In this document: piece after piece, positions 32,112-40,744 of the stretch
Layout: each line of letters opens with the position of its first letter
Position numbering within the stretch: the stretch's first letter is position 1
Assembly: GCA_945901795.1 (NCBI GenBank)
Contig: CAMDLP010000017.1
Location: forward strand, 1 to 53,030
DNA length: 53,030 nucleotides
From: Akkermansia muciniphila
GTDB lineage: Bacteria; Verrucomicrobiota; Verrucomicrobiia; Verrucomicrobiales; Akkermansiaceae
Direction of reading: 5' to 3'
The notes under the pieces: model-generated
The model's input: only the letters and a program-made list of their open reading frames with translations
What the model was told of the DNA's origin: nothing
Database searches by the model: none
Program-made: the position numbers and the translations under genes

Positions 32112-32600
32112 AGTGGGTAGATGCGACGCGCCGCTGCACGGACGGACAAAGCCGCCGCACGATATCGGTGCGAAGAGGGGTGCGGAACGATGGACCAAAC
32201 GCCGGATCATAGATCGCAAACAGGGGGGAATAACCGATTGGAAAAATCGGTTTTAAGGTTCATAGCGGGTCGTTCCTGGAAAATCATGAATCGGCGGGTG
32301 CCGGAGATCATCACGTTAAAAGGGTGGCGGAAATTGTTTCTTCCAAACTTTTCGGGTGCGTCTAGGGCAGTGTATAGGGAGGCGGATTAAAATCGGCAAG
32401 TCTCTTTTTCGAGGGAAACTGGCGCGAATGCCAAGGAGGGTGGGCGTCTCGCCCGCCGCATTCATCCATCGAAGGGTGAAAGGTAGGCACTGAGAAGAGT
32501 TAGGCACTGCGAATTTGGCGAATCCAGCGAATCATAGGGGGAGGGATATCTCTATTTTCATGCGCAAGATTCGCGGTTACTTCCTCTTCTCCCGGCAACC
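32099..32600. other. 502-bp leader between thrS and infC
   Basis: No gene is recognised. On the minus strand the interval forms a long possible 5' leader for infC. It contains an 8-bp stem at 32232-32239/32245-32252 (AACCGATT/AATCGGTT, loop GGAAA) about 135 nt before the infC start, and an AT-rich stretch around 32340-32420 that could carry the infC promoter. No T-box, riboswitch or ribosomal-protein leader could be matched by eye. Confidence 0.45.
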
Positions 32601-34475
32601 TCACAGGCTCCGCTCGCGGATCTCCGTGGTAATCTTGGCGGTGAATTCCTCCAGCGTCAGGGTGGTGAGATCCTCGTTTTCGCGGTGGCGGACGGAGACG
32701 GTTCCCTCTTCCACTTCCTTCGCGCCGAGCACCAGCATGTAGGGCACGCGGTCGAGGCGGGCGAGGCGGATCTTGGCGCCGATCTTGTCGTTGGTCCGGT
32801 CCACCGAGACGCGCACGCCGACATCGGCGAGCTTGGCGGCGGTGGCTTCCGCGGCTTCGAGGGTTTTCTCAGAAATCGGGATGACGCGGACTTGCTCAGG
32901 CGCGAGCCAGGCGGGGAATTTTCCTTCGAAGTGCTCGATGAGCAGGCCGGTGAAGCGCTCCAGCGAGCCGAACGGCGCGCGGTGGATCATGACCGGGACG
33001 TGCGGCTGGTTGTCTGCGCCGACGTAAGTGAGTCCGAAACGGACCGGTAGATTGTAGTCCACCTGCACGGTGCCTAACTGCCAGTCGCGGCCGATCACGT
33101 CTTTGACGACGAAGTCGATCTTCGGGCCGTAGAACGCGGCCTCGCCGATTTCCTCGGTATATTCCACACCGAGTGTCTGCACGGCCTCGCGGAGGGCGGC
33201 TTCTGCCTTGTCCCAGTTTTCCGCGGAGCCGACGTATTTGTCAGACTCGGGATCGCGGAGGGAAAGGCGGACGCGGTATTCGTGCATGCCCAGCGTGTTG
33301 AGGACCTTTTTCACGAGGTCAAGGCAGCCGGTGACTTCCGCGGCGACCTGGTCCGGCGTGCAGAAAAGATGCGCGTCGTCCTGGGTGAAGCCGCGGACGC
33401 GGGTCATGCCGCCGAGCTCGCCGGATTGTTCCCAGCGGTAAACGGTGCCGAATTCCGCCAACCGCACCGGCAGGTCGCGGTAGGAGTGGTGGTCGCTCGC
33501 GTAAATCTTGATGTGGTGCGGGCAGTTCATCGGCTTGAGCAGGTAGCCTTCGTAGGTGCCGTCCGAGAGGCCGTTGATGAGGGTGGCGCAGGTGGCGTCC
33601 TCGTCGGCGAGTTTTTCCAACACGTCGCGCTCGGCGATGGCGGGATACTGGCTCTCCTGATAGTAGGGGAAATGGCCGGAGGTCCGATAGAGGTCGAGCT
33701 TGCCGATGTGCGGGGTGAAGACCTGCGAGTAGCCCTGTTTGTCGAGCTCCTGGGTGATGAATTCCTGGAGCGAGCGGCGGACGAGCGCGCCTTTCGGTTT
33801 CCAGAGGACGAGTCCTTGGCCGACCATTTCGTCGATGTGGAAAAGCCCGAGTTCCTTGCCAAGGCGGCGGTGGTCGCGCTTCTTCGCTTCTTCGAGGCGA
33901 GTGAGGTGCTCCAGCAGTTCGGTGGAGTTCTTGAAGCAGGTGCCGTAAATCCGCTGGAGCGACTGGCGGTCCTTGTCGCCTTTGTAATACGAGCTCGCCA
34001 CGCTCATCACCTTGAACGCCTTGCAATTCCCGGTGCGCCCGACGTGTGGGCCGGCGCAGAGGTCCCAGAAATCGCCGTTTTTGAAGATCGAGATTTCCTC
34101 GTCTTCCGGGATGTCGTTGAGGAGATCCACCTTGAAAATGCTCTCAATCTCACGGTCGGCGACCGCGCCGAGGCGGCCTGCTTTGGCGAGTTCCAGCGCC
34201 TCGGCGCGGGAAACGGTGATGCGCTCGAAGGAGTCGTTGTCCTTCACCACTTTTTTCATCTCTTCTTCGATCCGCGGGAAATCGTCGGGCGAGATCCGGT
34301 GCTTGAGATCCATGTCGTAGTAAAACCCGTTTTCCACCGGCGGGCCGGCGGCGAGCTGGACGTCCGGCCAGAGCCGGCAGATGGCCGTGGCGAGGACGTG
34401 GGCGCACGAGTGGCGGAGCCGCTCGATGTCTGACATCTGGTGGCGTTCTTCGAGAGTCTTGCGTTCGGTGGACAT
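32601..34475 (-). CDS. thrS: threonyl-tRNA synthetase lacking the TGS domain
   Basis: A 624-residue class II synthetase. After a 13-residue lead it begins directly with the editing domain ('RLRHSCAHVLATAI', HxxxH, and 'LCAGPHVGRTG'), then the catalytic core: 'MNCPHHIKIYASDHHSYRDL' with zinc Cys, 'TVYRWEQSGELGGMTRVRGF' motif 2, 'FYGPKIDFVVKD', 'HVPVMIHRAPFGSLERF' motif 3, and the anticodon domain ('WLAPEQVRVIPISEKTLEAA'). The usual N-terminal TGS domain (about 60 residues) is absent. Start set at ATG 34475; the open frame further upstream is low-complexity Ser-rich intergenic sequence. Directly upstream of infC, as in E. coli, but 502 bp apart. Confidence 0.95.
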   Translation of the reverse strand: MSTERKTLEERHQMSDIERLRHSCAHVLATAICRLWPDVQLAAGPPVENGFYYDMDLKHRISPDDFPRIEEEMKKVVKDNDSFERITVSRAEALELAKAGRLGAVADREIESIFKVDLLNDIPEDEEISIFKNGDFWDLCAGPHVGRTGNCKAFKVMSVASSYYKGDKDRQSLQRIYGTCFKNSTELLEHLTRLEEAKKRDHRRLGKELGLFHIDEMVGQGLVLWKPKGALVRRSLQEFITQELDKQGYSQVFTPHIGKLDLYRTSGHFPYYQESQYPAIAERDVLEKLADEDATCATLINGLSDGTYEGYLLKPMNCPHHIKIYASDHHSYRDLPVRLAEFGTVYRWEQSGELGGMTRVRGFTQDDAHLFCTPDQVAAEVTGCLDLVKKVLNTLGMHEYRVRLSLRDPESDKYVGSAENWDKAEAALREAVQTLGVEYTEEIGEAAFYGPKIDFVVKDVIGRDWQLGTVQVDYNLPVRFGLTYVGADNQPHVPVMIHRAPFGSLERFTGLLIEHFEGKFPAWLAPEQVRVIPISEKTLEAAEATAAKLADVGVRVSVDRTNDKIGAKIRLARLDRVPYMLVLGAKEVEEGTVSVRHRENEDLTTLTLEEFTAKITTEIRERSL

Positions 34476-34478
34476 GGG

Positions 34479-34614
34479 AGAAGTTGATGGTTGAGTGTTG
34501 AGAATGGATTGTAAGAGGGAAGATGAAGAGACGATGTTGAGAGAGGAGGAATGCGATAGGAAGGGGGCTGAATCGACTCTTCTCTTCGCGATCAACCATC
34601 AACACTCAACTTCT
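34479..34614. repeat. imperfect inverted repeat spanning the thrS leader
   Basis: Arms 34479-34501 and 34592-34614 pair at 19 of 23 positions (AGAAGTTGA core plus TTGA repeats), enclosing about 90 nt. They fill the whole interval between the lpxC-fabZ stop and the thrS start. Each arm is itself a degenerate tandem of TTGA(T/G)(G/T)G units. It could act as a terminator-like or leader structure, or be one of the degenerate intergenic repeats found elsewhere in the window. Confidence 0.6.
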
Positions 34615-35931
34615 TCACCGATCCATGAGCGCGAATTTGAGTTCCGCTTCGGACACGACTTCGCCGTTGACGAGGCAGCGGGCGCGGGTTTGGCCGATGG
34701 AGCCGCGCATCTTGATGATCTCGGTCTCGATGAAAAGCGTGTCGCCGGGGAAAACCGGACGCCGCCATTTCACGCTGTCGGCGCTCATGAAGTAACCGAT
34801 TTTCCCGCTGTTCTCCGGCTTGCGGAGCATCAGCACCGAGGAAACCTGGGCCATCGCCTCAAGCTGCAACACGCCGGGCATGATCGGGTGGCCCGGGAAG
34901 TGCCCGGCGAAATAGGGCTCATTGATGGTGACGTTCTTGATCGCGATGCACTTGCTGTCGCCGAGGCAATCGACGATGCGGTCCACCATCAGGAACGGAT
35001 AACGGTGAGGCAGAATTTTCATCACCTCGTTGATGTCGAGCACGCTCTCGCCGTCAGGGATGGAGACGGCGGCGGGGACCATCGAGCGCATGCGAGCGTA
35101 TTCGGTTTTCAGCTTGGCGGCCATCATCGTGTTAGGCCCGTGGCCGGGTTTCACCGCGATGACGTGGCCGAGGATTTTGACACCGGAGAGCATCAGGTCG
35201 CCGATGAGATCGAGCGCCTTGTGGCGGGCGAACTCGTTGGTGAAGCGCATGGGCTCCTTCGACATGATTTCGTTGCCGCGGATGACCACGGCGCTTTCCA
35301 GCGAGCCGCCTTTGATCAGTCCCTTGTCGAGCAGCGGCTTGACGTCCTCGTAATAAACGAAGGTGCGGGCGGCGCAGATTTCGTTCTCGTAGGTCGTTGG
35401 ATTGACCTCGCTGGAGAAATACTGGGTGAAGCGTCCTTCCGGGCCGACGTTGGTGACGGAGACTTTGAAGGTCTTGCACGGGACGATGGTGATGATGGTG
35501 CCGTCGCCGGTTTCCAAATGGATCGGCTCGCGGATTTCCCAGACCTTGCGCGGCGCGTTTTGGGCGAGCGTGCCGACCTTTTTGATCAGCTCCACGAAGG
35601 GCCGGGAGGAGCCGTCGCCGATCGGCGGTTCGTTGGCGTCCATCTCGATGAGCGCGTTGTCCACGCCCATGCCGGTTAGCGCGGAAATGACGTGCTCGAC
35701 GGTGTGGACCTTGACCGAGCCTTCCGCGAGCGTGGTCGCGCGCTCGACGGTCTGGACCTTGTCCACGCAGGCGTTGATGAACGGTTGGTCCGGCAAATCG
35801 ACGCGGCGGAACTTGAATCCGTGGCCCTCCGGCGCGGGCTTGAGCGTGAGCGTAACCTTCTGTCCGGTGTGGAGAGAGGTGCCTTCGAGAGTGGCTTGAC
35901 CAGCGAGAGTGTGTTGAACAGCAGCGGACAT
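34615..35931 (-). CDS. lpxC-fabZ: bifunctional UDP-3-O-acyl-GlcNAc deacetylase / 3-hydroxyacyl-ACP dehydratase
   Basis: A 438-residue fusion. Residues 1-285 are LpxC: '[17 protein letters not shown]', '[20 protein letters not shown]' with zinc His80, '[13 protein letters not shown]', and '[17 protein letters not shown]' with the second His and Asp ligands. Residues about 300-438 are FabZ: '[17 protein letters not shown]', catalytic '[20 protein letters not shown]' and the Glu in that segment. LpxC commits precursors to lipid A; FabZ dehydrates acyl-ACP for fatty acids, so the fusion couples lipid A and phospholipid supply. The fusion is known in Bacteroidota and PVC bacteria. Start set at ATG 35931, dropping 10 unconserved residues. 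Co-directional with thrS. Confidence 0.96.
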   Translation of the reverse strand: MSAAVQHTLAGQATLEGTSLHTGQKVTLTLKPAPEGHGFKFRRVDLPDQPFINACVDKVQTVERATTLAEGSVKVHTVEHVISALTGMGVDNALIEMDANEPPIGDGSSRPFVELIKKVGTLAQNAPRKVWEIREPIHLETGDGTIITIVPCKTFKVSVTNVGPEGRFTQYFSSEVNPTTYENEICAARTFVYYEDVKPLLDKGLIKGGSLESAVVIRGNEIMSKEPMRFTNEFARHKALDLIGDLMLSGVKILGHVIAVKPGHGPNTMMAAKLKTEYARMRSMVPAAVSIPDGESVLDINEVMKILPHRYPFLMVDRIVDCLGDSKCIAIKNVTINEPYFAGHFPGHPIMPGVLQLEAMAQVSSVLMLRKPENSGKIGYFMSADSVKWRRPVFPGDTLFIETEIIKMRGSIGQTRARCLVNGEVVSEAELKFALMDR

Positions 35932-36002
35932 GGGGGCGCAGGTTTCATTCTTACCCGCCAAGTATCAAGCCGGAATGGTGGGGGCGCCCTCAATGCGCCG
36001 CC

Positions 36003-37298
36003 TCAGCGGGTGAGCCAGTCGCGGAAGACCGCCTTGTCGGCGGGGAGCAGGGTGGCGACTTTTTCGCGCTGGGCGAGGATGGCGAGGCGCTCGGGGATTT
36101 CCACGCAGCCGCGGCCGAGCTCGGCTTCCATCACGTCGAGGAACTTGGCGGGGTGTGCTGTTTCCAAAGTGACGGTGGCGCTCGCCGGGTGGGCGGCGCG
36201 CCATTTTTGGGCGGCCAGCCAGCCGACCGCGCCGTGCGGGTCGATCTCGTAATGGTGGAGCGCCTTGACGGTGCGGATCGCGGCGCGCGTCTGGTCGTCG
36301 GTGAAGGACATGCCGGAAATGCGGTTTTTCATGGCATCCCACGAGCCGCCGAAGAGCGCCTGCATACGGATAAAGTTAGAGGGCGCGCCAACGTCCATGG
36401 CATTGGAAATGGTCGGCACGCTGGGGCGCGGCGCGTATTGGCCGGAGCGGAGAAATTCCGGGACCACGTCGTTGCGGTTGGTGGCGGCGACGAAGTGATC
36501 GACCGGCAGCCCGAGCCGCATGGCGAGCAGGCCGGCGGTGAGGTTACCGAAATTTCCCGAAGGGATGACGAAGGTGGGCGTGACGCCTTCCGGGAGTTGG
36601 CGGGCGGCGTGGATGTAGTAAAAACTCTGCGGCACGAGGCGCGCGAGGTTAATCGAGTTCGCGGACGTTAGATTCATCCGCTCCGAAAGCTCGCGGTCGA
36701 GGAAGGCGGATTTAACGAGCGCCTGGCAATCGTCGAAAGAGCCTTGGATTTCCAACGCGGTGATGTTTCCGCCGAGCGCGGTGAGTTGTTTTTCCTGAAG
36801 CCCGGAAACCTTGCCTTGCGGATAGAGGATGATCACGCGGGTACCGGGGACGTTGTGGAATGCGGAGGCGACCGCGCCGCCGGTGTCGCCGGAGGTGGCG
36901 ACGAGGACGGTGAGCTCGCGGTCTTCGCCGCGGGTGAGCCAGGCCATCAGGCGGGCCATGAAGCGCGCGCCGAAGTCCTTGAAGGCGAGCGTGGGGCCGT
37001 GGAAAAGTTCGAGAACGTGGTCGCCCGGGCCGAGCGTGACGAGCGGCGCGTCGAAGGTGACGGTGCCTTCGACCATGTCCACGATCGCCTGCGGCGGGAC
37101 GTCCTCGCCGAAGAACGCATCCGCCACGGCGATCCCGATTTCCGGGAAGGTGAGCTCGCGCCAGATCTCCCAGAATGCGGGGTCGAGCATGGGCAATTTG
37201 TCCGGCATGTAGAGCCCGTTGTCCGGCGGCAGCGAGCGCAGGATCGCTTCCTTGAGATCGACGCGGTAGGACGGGTTGTTAGTGGAGTGGTATAGCAC
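36003..37298 (-). CDS. thrC: threonine synthase
   Basis: A 431-residue PLP enzyme converting O-phosphohomoserine to threonine. The N-terminus 'YHSTNNPSYRVDLKEAILRS' and 'PPDNGLYMPDKLP' match the ThrC class of gamma-proteobacteria and PVC. The lysine Schiff-base segment is 'GPTLAFKDFGARFMARLMAW'; 'TVLVATSGDTGGAVASAFHN' and 'PSGNFGNLTAGLLAMRLGLP' bind phosphate and substrate. Follows thrB by 18 bp on the same strand, forming a thrBC unit. Confidence 0.96.
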   Translation of the reverse strand: MLYHSTNNPSYRVDLKEAILRSLPPDNGLYMPDKLPMLDPAFWEIWRELTFPEIGIAVADAFFGEDVPPQAIVDMVEGTVTFDAPLVTLGPGDHVLELFHGPTLAFKDFGARFMARLMAWLTRGEDRELTVLVATSGDTGGAVASAFHNVPGTRVIILYPQGKVSGLQEKQLTALGGNITALEIQGSFDDCQALVKSAFLDRELSERMNLTSANSINLARLVPQSFYYIHAARQLPEGVTPTFVIPSGNFGNLTAGLLAMRLGLPVDHFVAATNRNDVVPEFLRSGQYAPRPSVPTISNAMDVGAPSNFIRMQALFGGSWDAMKNRISGMSFTDDQTRAAIRTVKALHHYEIDPHGAVGWLAAQKWRAAHPASATVTLETAHPAKFLDVMEAELGRGCVEIPERLAILAQREKVATLLPADKAVFRDWLTR

Positions 37299-37316
37299 GG
37301 CGTGCGGAAGCGCTAA

Positions 37317-38258
37317 TTAGTCAATCACATGCACCCCGCGCGGATTGATGCGGGAGACGTAGGCTTGGTTTTCGATCGGGATCGCGGAGAAGATTTTGCT
37401 GACGGCGTCGGCGACTTTGCGGGCGGTTTCCTCGCCTTCGCAGAGGGCGAAGACGGAGGGGCCGGCACCGGAGATGGAGAAGCCGAGGGCTCCGGCGGCG
37501 AGGGCGGCGCGTTTCGCTTTGTAGAAATCCGGGATGAGTTTCTGGCGGCGCGGCTCGGCGATGACGTCGTGGATCGAGCGGGAAATAAGGCCGTAATCTT
37601 CCTGGATGAGACCGCAGAGCAGGCCGCCGAGGTTGCCGATCTGCTGGGTGGCGTTCTCGAGCGGGATTTCCTTGGGCAGAATTTCGCGGGCGACTTTCGT
37701 TAGGATTTCGATGTCCGGATGGACGACGGCGGCCCAGAGGTTTTTGGGCGCGGGGATCTGGGCGAAGTCGAGCTCGTCGTTGGAGCGGATGAAAACGATG
37801 CCGCCGAAAAGGCAGGGGGCGACGTTGTCGGCGTGCCAGGCACCGTCGGCGGAGGCCTCGCCGGCCATGGCGAAGGGGAGAAGCTGCTTTTTGCTGAGCG
37901 GGTTGCCGATCAGTTGGTTGACGGCGAAGGCACCGGCGACGGAGGAAGCGGACGAGGAGCCGAGGCCGGAGCCGAAGGGCATTTTCTTGTGGATCTCCAT
38001 CTCGATGCCGCGGTCGGTCATGCCGAGGTGCTTGAGCAAATCGAGCGCGGCGACGCCGGCGCAGTTTTGAGCGGGATTTTTTGGGAGCTTGCCGTTGTCC
38101 CCGGTGATCTTGGTGATGTGCAGGCCGGGCTTGTCGCTGAAGCGGACGACGATTTCATCGCCGGGTGAGTCGATGGCGAAACCGAGGACGTCATAACCGC
38201 AGGCGACGTTGGCCACCGTGGCGGGGGCGAAGACGCGAATTTCAGGAGAGTTGGACAT
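37317..38258 (-). CDS. thrB: homoserine kinase
   Basis: A 313-residue GHMP-family kinase phosphorylating homoserine. Motif 1 is 'VFAPATVANVACGYDVLGFA', the ATP loop 'KKMPFGSGLGSSSASSVAGA' and motif 3 'GALGFSISGAGPSVFALCEG'. Upstream partner of thrC in threonine synthesis. No transcription attenuator with Thr/Ile codons is seen in the 83 bp before its start. Confidence 0.95.
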   Translation of the reverse strand: MSNSPEIRVFAPATVANVACGYDVLGFAIDSPGDEIVVRFSDKPGLHITKITGDNGKLPKNPAQNCAGVAALDLLKHLGMTDRGIEMEIHKKMPFGSGLGSSSASSVAGAFAVNQLIGNPLSKKQLLPFAMAGEASADGAWHADNVAPCLFGGIVFIRSNDELDFAQIPAPKNLWAAVVHPDIEILTKVAREILPKEIPLENATQQIGNLGGLLCGLIQEDYGLISRSIHDVIAEPRRQKLIPDFYKAKRAALAAGALGFSISGAGPSVFALCEGEETARKVADAVSKIFSAIPIENQAYVSRINPRGVHVID

Positions 38259-38341
38259 AAGAAGAGCGCTCGCAGGGAGCGGGCGGAGTCTGCGGGTAGA
38301 CGTCCCCGCTATTCAAGCGCGGAAACACCGGACTGCGCGCC

Positions 38342-38722
38342 TCAGCGGATGATGTCGTAAACCACGATCTTCTTGCTGAGCGGCTTGAGGACTTCGGTGA
38401 CTTTTTGGACGTGGCGCGGGTGGCTCTCGTAGGCGCGAAGGGATTCCGCGGAATCGAAACGCATGGTCATGCCGATGTCGAACGAGTCATCGACGACAGG
38501 CCGGTCGCTGGCGAGGGCGGTGCCGGAATCGAGAAACTTGATGCCGGGGATGACGCAGAGCTCATTGGAGGCTGCAATGACGGCCTGGCGGTCGGTGGGG
38601 TTTCCCGGGCGTTTAAGCCAGACGAAGACGACGTGATCAACGGAACCGCGGGCTGCGGGCGGGGCGATGGTGGAGCAGGAGACCAGAACGAGACTGGCGG
38701 CGAGGGTGAGAATTGATTTCAT
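38342..38722 (-). CDS. Dabb (stress-responsive alpha/beta barrel) domain lipoprotein
   Basis: A 126-residue protein starting 'MKSILTLAASLVLVSCSTIA' with a clear lipobox (LVSC). The mature part is one Dabb domain: 'VDHVVFVWLKRPGNPTDRQA', 'GTALASDRPVVDDSFDIGMT' and 'DSAESLRAYESHPRHVQKVT'. Dabb domains are ferredoxin-like dimers of unclear role. Start set at ATG 38722; the much longer frame to 39214 is a shadow of rlpA. Lies between thrB and rlpA on the same strand, 43 bp after rlpA. Confidence 0.88.
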   Translation of the reverse strand: MKSILTLAASLVLVSCSTIAPPAARGSVDHVVFVWLKRPGNPTDRQAVIAASNELCVIPGIKFLDSGTALASDRPVVDDSFDIGMTMRFDSAESLRAYESHPRHVQKVTEVLKPLSKKIVVYDIIR

Positions 38723-38765
38723 GGGGAAATGGTGAGCTCGCGGCGACCGGTGATCGCCGCTACGC

Positions 38766-39278
38766 TTAGAAGAACCAGCCGCGTTTCTTGCGCTTGTAGG
38801 AGCCGTCGCCGACGGAAAGCACCTTGATGTGCGTGCTGGTGAGGCCGTTTTCGCGGAAGCCGAGTTTTTTGGCGGCGCGGGGCGTGAGGTCGAGATGGCG
38901 ACCGGCGATGAAGGGGCCGCGGTCGTTGATGCGGACTTTGAGCGACTTGCCGTTCTCCAGGTTGGTGACCTTGACGAGGCAGGGCAGGGGCAGGGTTTTG
39001 TGGGCACCGGTGATGTGCCAGGGCATGACCTTTTCACCGAGCGAGGTGTTGCCGCGCTTGAGACCGAGGAACGAGGATTCGTTATACCACGAGCAGGTTC
39101 CGGTTTCCTCGAAGTCGAGCGCCGCATCGACAGGCATCGGCTGATAGTGCTGGCCGCGCACCGTGTAGGAGCGGGTCTGATAGCCGCGGTAGCCGCCGCA
39201 CGAGGTGAAAACAAAAACCGCCACGCTGCAGATGGCGGCGAGGCGGAGCGAAGGGTTTTTAAGGTAGCTGAGACTCAC
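38766..39278 (-). CDS. RlpA-like septal/cell-wall lytic transglycosylase
   Basis: A 170-residue exported protein. A hydrophobic N-terminal signal with possible lipobox ('AVFVFTSCGG') precedes a double-psi beta-barrel: 'GTCSWYNESSFLGLKRGNTS', 'AHKTLPLPCLVKVTNLENGK' and 'VRINDRGPFIAGRHLDLTPR' with the catalytic Asp region. RlpA cleaves denuded peptidoglycan during division; no SPOR domain is present, so it is a short form. Its start overlaps the stop of the HU gene by 4 nt, indicating coupled expression. Confidence 0.9.
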   Translation of the reverse strand: MSLSYLKNPSLRLAAICSVAVFVFTSCGGYRGYQTRSYTVRGQHYQPMPVDAALDFEETGTCSWYNESSFLGLKRGNTSLGEKVMPWHITGAHKTLPLPCLVKVTNLENGKSLKVRINDRGPFIAGRHLDLTPRAAKKLGFRENGLTSTHIKVLSVGDGSYKRKKRGWFF

Positions 39279-39607
39279 GATTTGCGCTCGCGAATGACTT
39301 GGAGAGTGGTGGCGACTTTTTCCTTCATCTCCTTGCCGGGCTTGAATTTCACGGCGGCGCGGGCGGGGATCGGCACGTCTTTGGCGGGATCTTTCGGGTT
39401 GCGGCCGATCTTCGCTTTCATCTCGCGGACTTGGAAGGCACCGAAATTGCGCATCACGACGGTGTTGCCATGAGCGAGCGAATCGGTGATTTCATCGATG
39501 AGGGTTTGCACGACTTCGAGCACGTCCTGTTGGGTGATTTCAATTCCCTTTTCCCCGAGTTGATCGGTGATTTTGATGACGAGTTCGCGTTTGGTGATAG
39601 TAGCCAT
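39275..39607 (-). CDS. HU/IHF-family DNA-binding protein
   Basis: A 110-residue nucleoid protein. 'MATITKRELVIKITDQLGEK' and 'VVQTLIDEITDSLAHGNTVV' form the dimerisation helices; 'MRNFGAFQVREMKAKIGRNP' and 'PARAAVKFKPGKEMKEKV' form the DNA-clamping beta arms. A C-terminal extension of about 15 residues goes beyond the 90-residue HU norm. It precedes rlpA with a 4-nt overlap. Confidence 0.94.
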   Translation of the reverse strand: MATITKRELVIKITDQLGEKGIEITQQDVLEVVQTLIDEITDSLAHGNTVVMRNFGAFQVREMKAKIGRNPKDPAKDVPIPARAAVKFKPGKEMKEKVATTLQVIRERKS

Positions 39608-39770
39608 GAGGGTAGGGAAAGTGTTGAGAGTTAACGATGCGGGCTGATTGAACTACGAGGAAGGCGGTTTTGTCTCCTCAAAAATCGTTTAATTCAATGC
39701 GCTTTCCGTGCCAGCGGGGAAATAAATTACAAAATCGGCGGACGATTTGCAACGGACTCTACCGGAATGT

Positions 39771-40700
39771 CTAATTGCAAGGATCTGGCGGAGTGGTTCC
39801 GAGCACGGCGTGGGTGGTTTTGAAATGCAGCTTGGCGACTTTCGCGAGGACTTCGGGCCCGTCGCGGGCGACGAGTTCGCGGGCGGCGTGGATGACGGTG
39901 TCGGAGGCTCCTAGCGGAAGTTTGATGCCGCAGGCGGCTGAGGTCTGGTCCATCCAGTCGATGAAACGCTCGCGGGCGAGGATGGAGGCGGCGGCGACGG
40001 CGGTGTCGGATTCGCCCTTGGTGCGCTGCTCGAGTCGGAGGGTGAGGCCTTTTTCCTTGAGGGCGCGCTGGAGGATTTCGGGGCGGGCGAATTGGTCGCT
40101 CAAGGTGCGCGGGCAGTCGGGGCGCGCGGCGGCGAGCGTCTCGATGGCTCGGGCGTGGCCCCAGGCGAGCAGGCGGTTGAGGTTTTTGAATGAGGAAAAC
40201 ATCGAGTTGTAACGCTCCGGCCCGATCGCGACGACGGCGGTGGTGCAACCGGGTGTCTCGCGGATGATGGCCGCAAGCTGGCGGATGCGGGCGGCGCTGG
40301 TGACGCGCTTGGAGTCCATGATCCCGGCGTCGATCAAGCGGCGGGCGATGGTGGCATCCGTGTAGGCACCGGCAATGACGAGCGGCCCGAAATAATCGCC
40401 CTTACCGCTCTCATCGATGCCGAAATGAGGCTCGAATTTGTCAGGCTCAAGAATTTCCTCGTAACCTAACATCGCCACGCCGGTGACTTCGGGTTCGAGC
40501 GTGAAGCGGATGAAGTCTTCCGTGTCTTTGCCTTGGATCAGGACCTTGGGACCCTTTTCGTAAACGGTGACGTTGAGCTTGCCCTTGCGCGCGGAGAACA
40601 GGGCGTAGGGCTTCGTCTCGAAATCATAGCCCTGCCGCTCCAGCACCTGACGGAGGGCTTCCGCCTGGGCGGGAGTGAGCGGTGCGGTGTGGGTGGTCAC
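39771..40700 (-). CDS. rnhC: ribonuclease HIII
   Basis: A 309-residue RNase HII/HIII-family enzyme of the HIII type, which removes RNA from RNA-DNA hybrids. The N-terminal TBP-like substrate-binding domain (about 1-95: 'LTPAQAEALRQVLERQGYDF', 'LNVTVYEKGPKVLIQGKDTE') is diagnostic for HIII. The catalytic domain begins 'FGIDESGKGDYFGPLVIAGA' with the Asp-Glu pair, then 'DAGIMDSKRVTSAARIRQLA' and 'RTKGESDTAVAAASILARER'. Monocistronic. Confidence 0.95.
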   Translation of the reverse strand: MTTHTAPLTPAQAEALRQVLERQGYDFETKPYALFSARKGKLNVTVYEKGPKVLIQGKDTEDFIRFTLEPEVTGVAMLGYEEILEPDKFEPHFGIDESGKGDYFGPLVIAGAYTDATIARRLIDAGIMDSKRVTSAARIRQLAAIIRETPGCTTAVVAIGPERYNSMFSSFKNLNRLLAWGHARAIETLAAARPDCPRTLSDQFARPEILQRALKEKGLTLRLEQRTKGESDTAVAAASILARERFIDWMDQTSAACGIKLPLGASDTVIHAARELVARDGPEVLAKVAKLHFKTTHAVLGTTPPDPCN

Positions 40701-40744
40701 TGGGGGTAACCTTTGGAATTCCAGCGCGGGGAATCAAGAATGGA

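Noticed and set aside
38740-38760. GCGGCGA/TCGCCGC stem after rlpA as a terminator
   Set aside because: 7-bp stem without a following T run; a weak hairpin only.
38342-39214. 290-residue frame over rlpA and the Dabb gene
   Set aside because: Only the last 126 residues are a protein family with a lipobox start; the remainder is an rlpA shadow.
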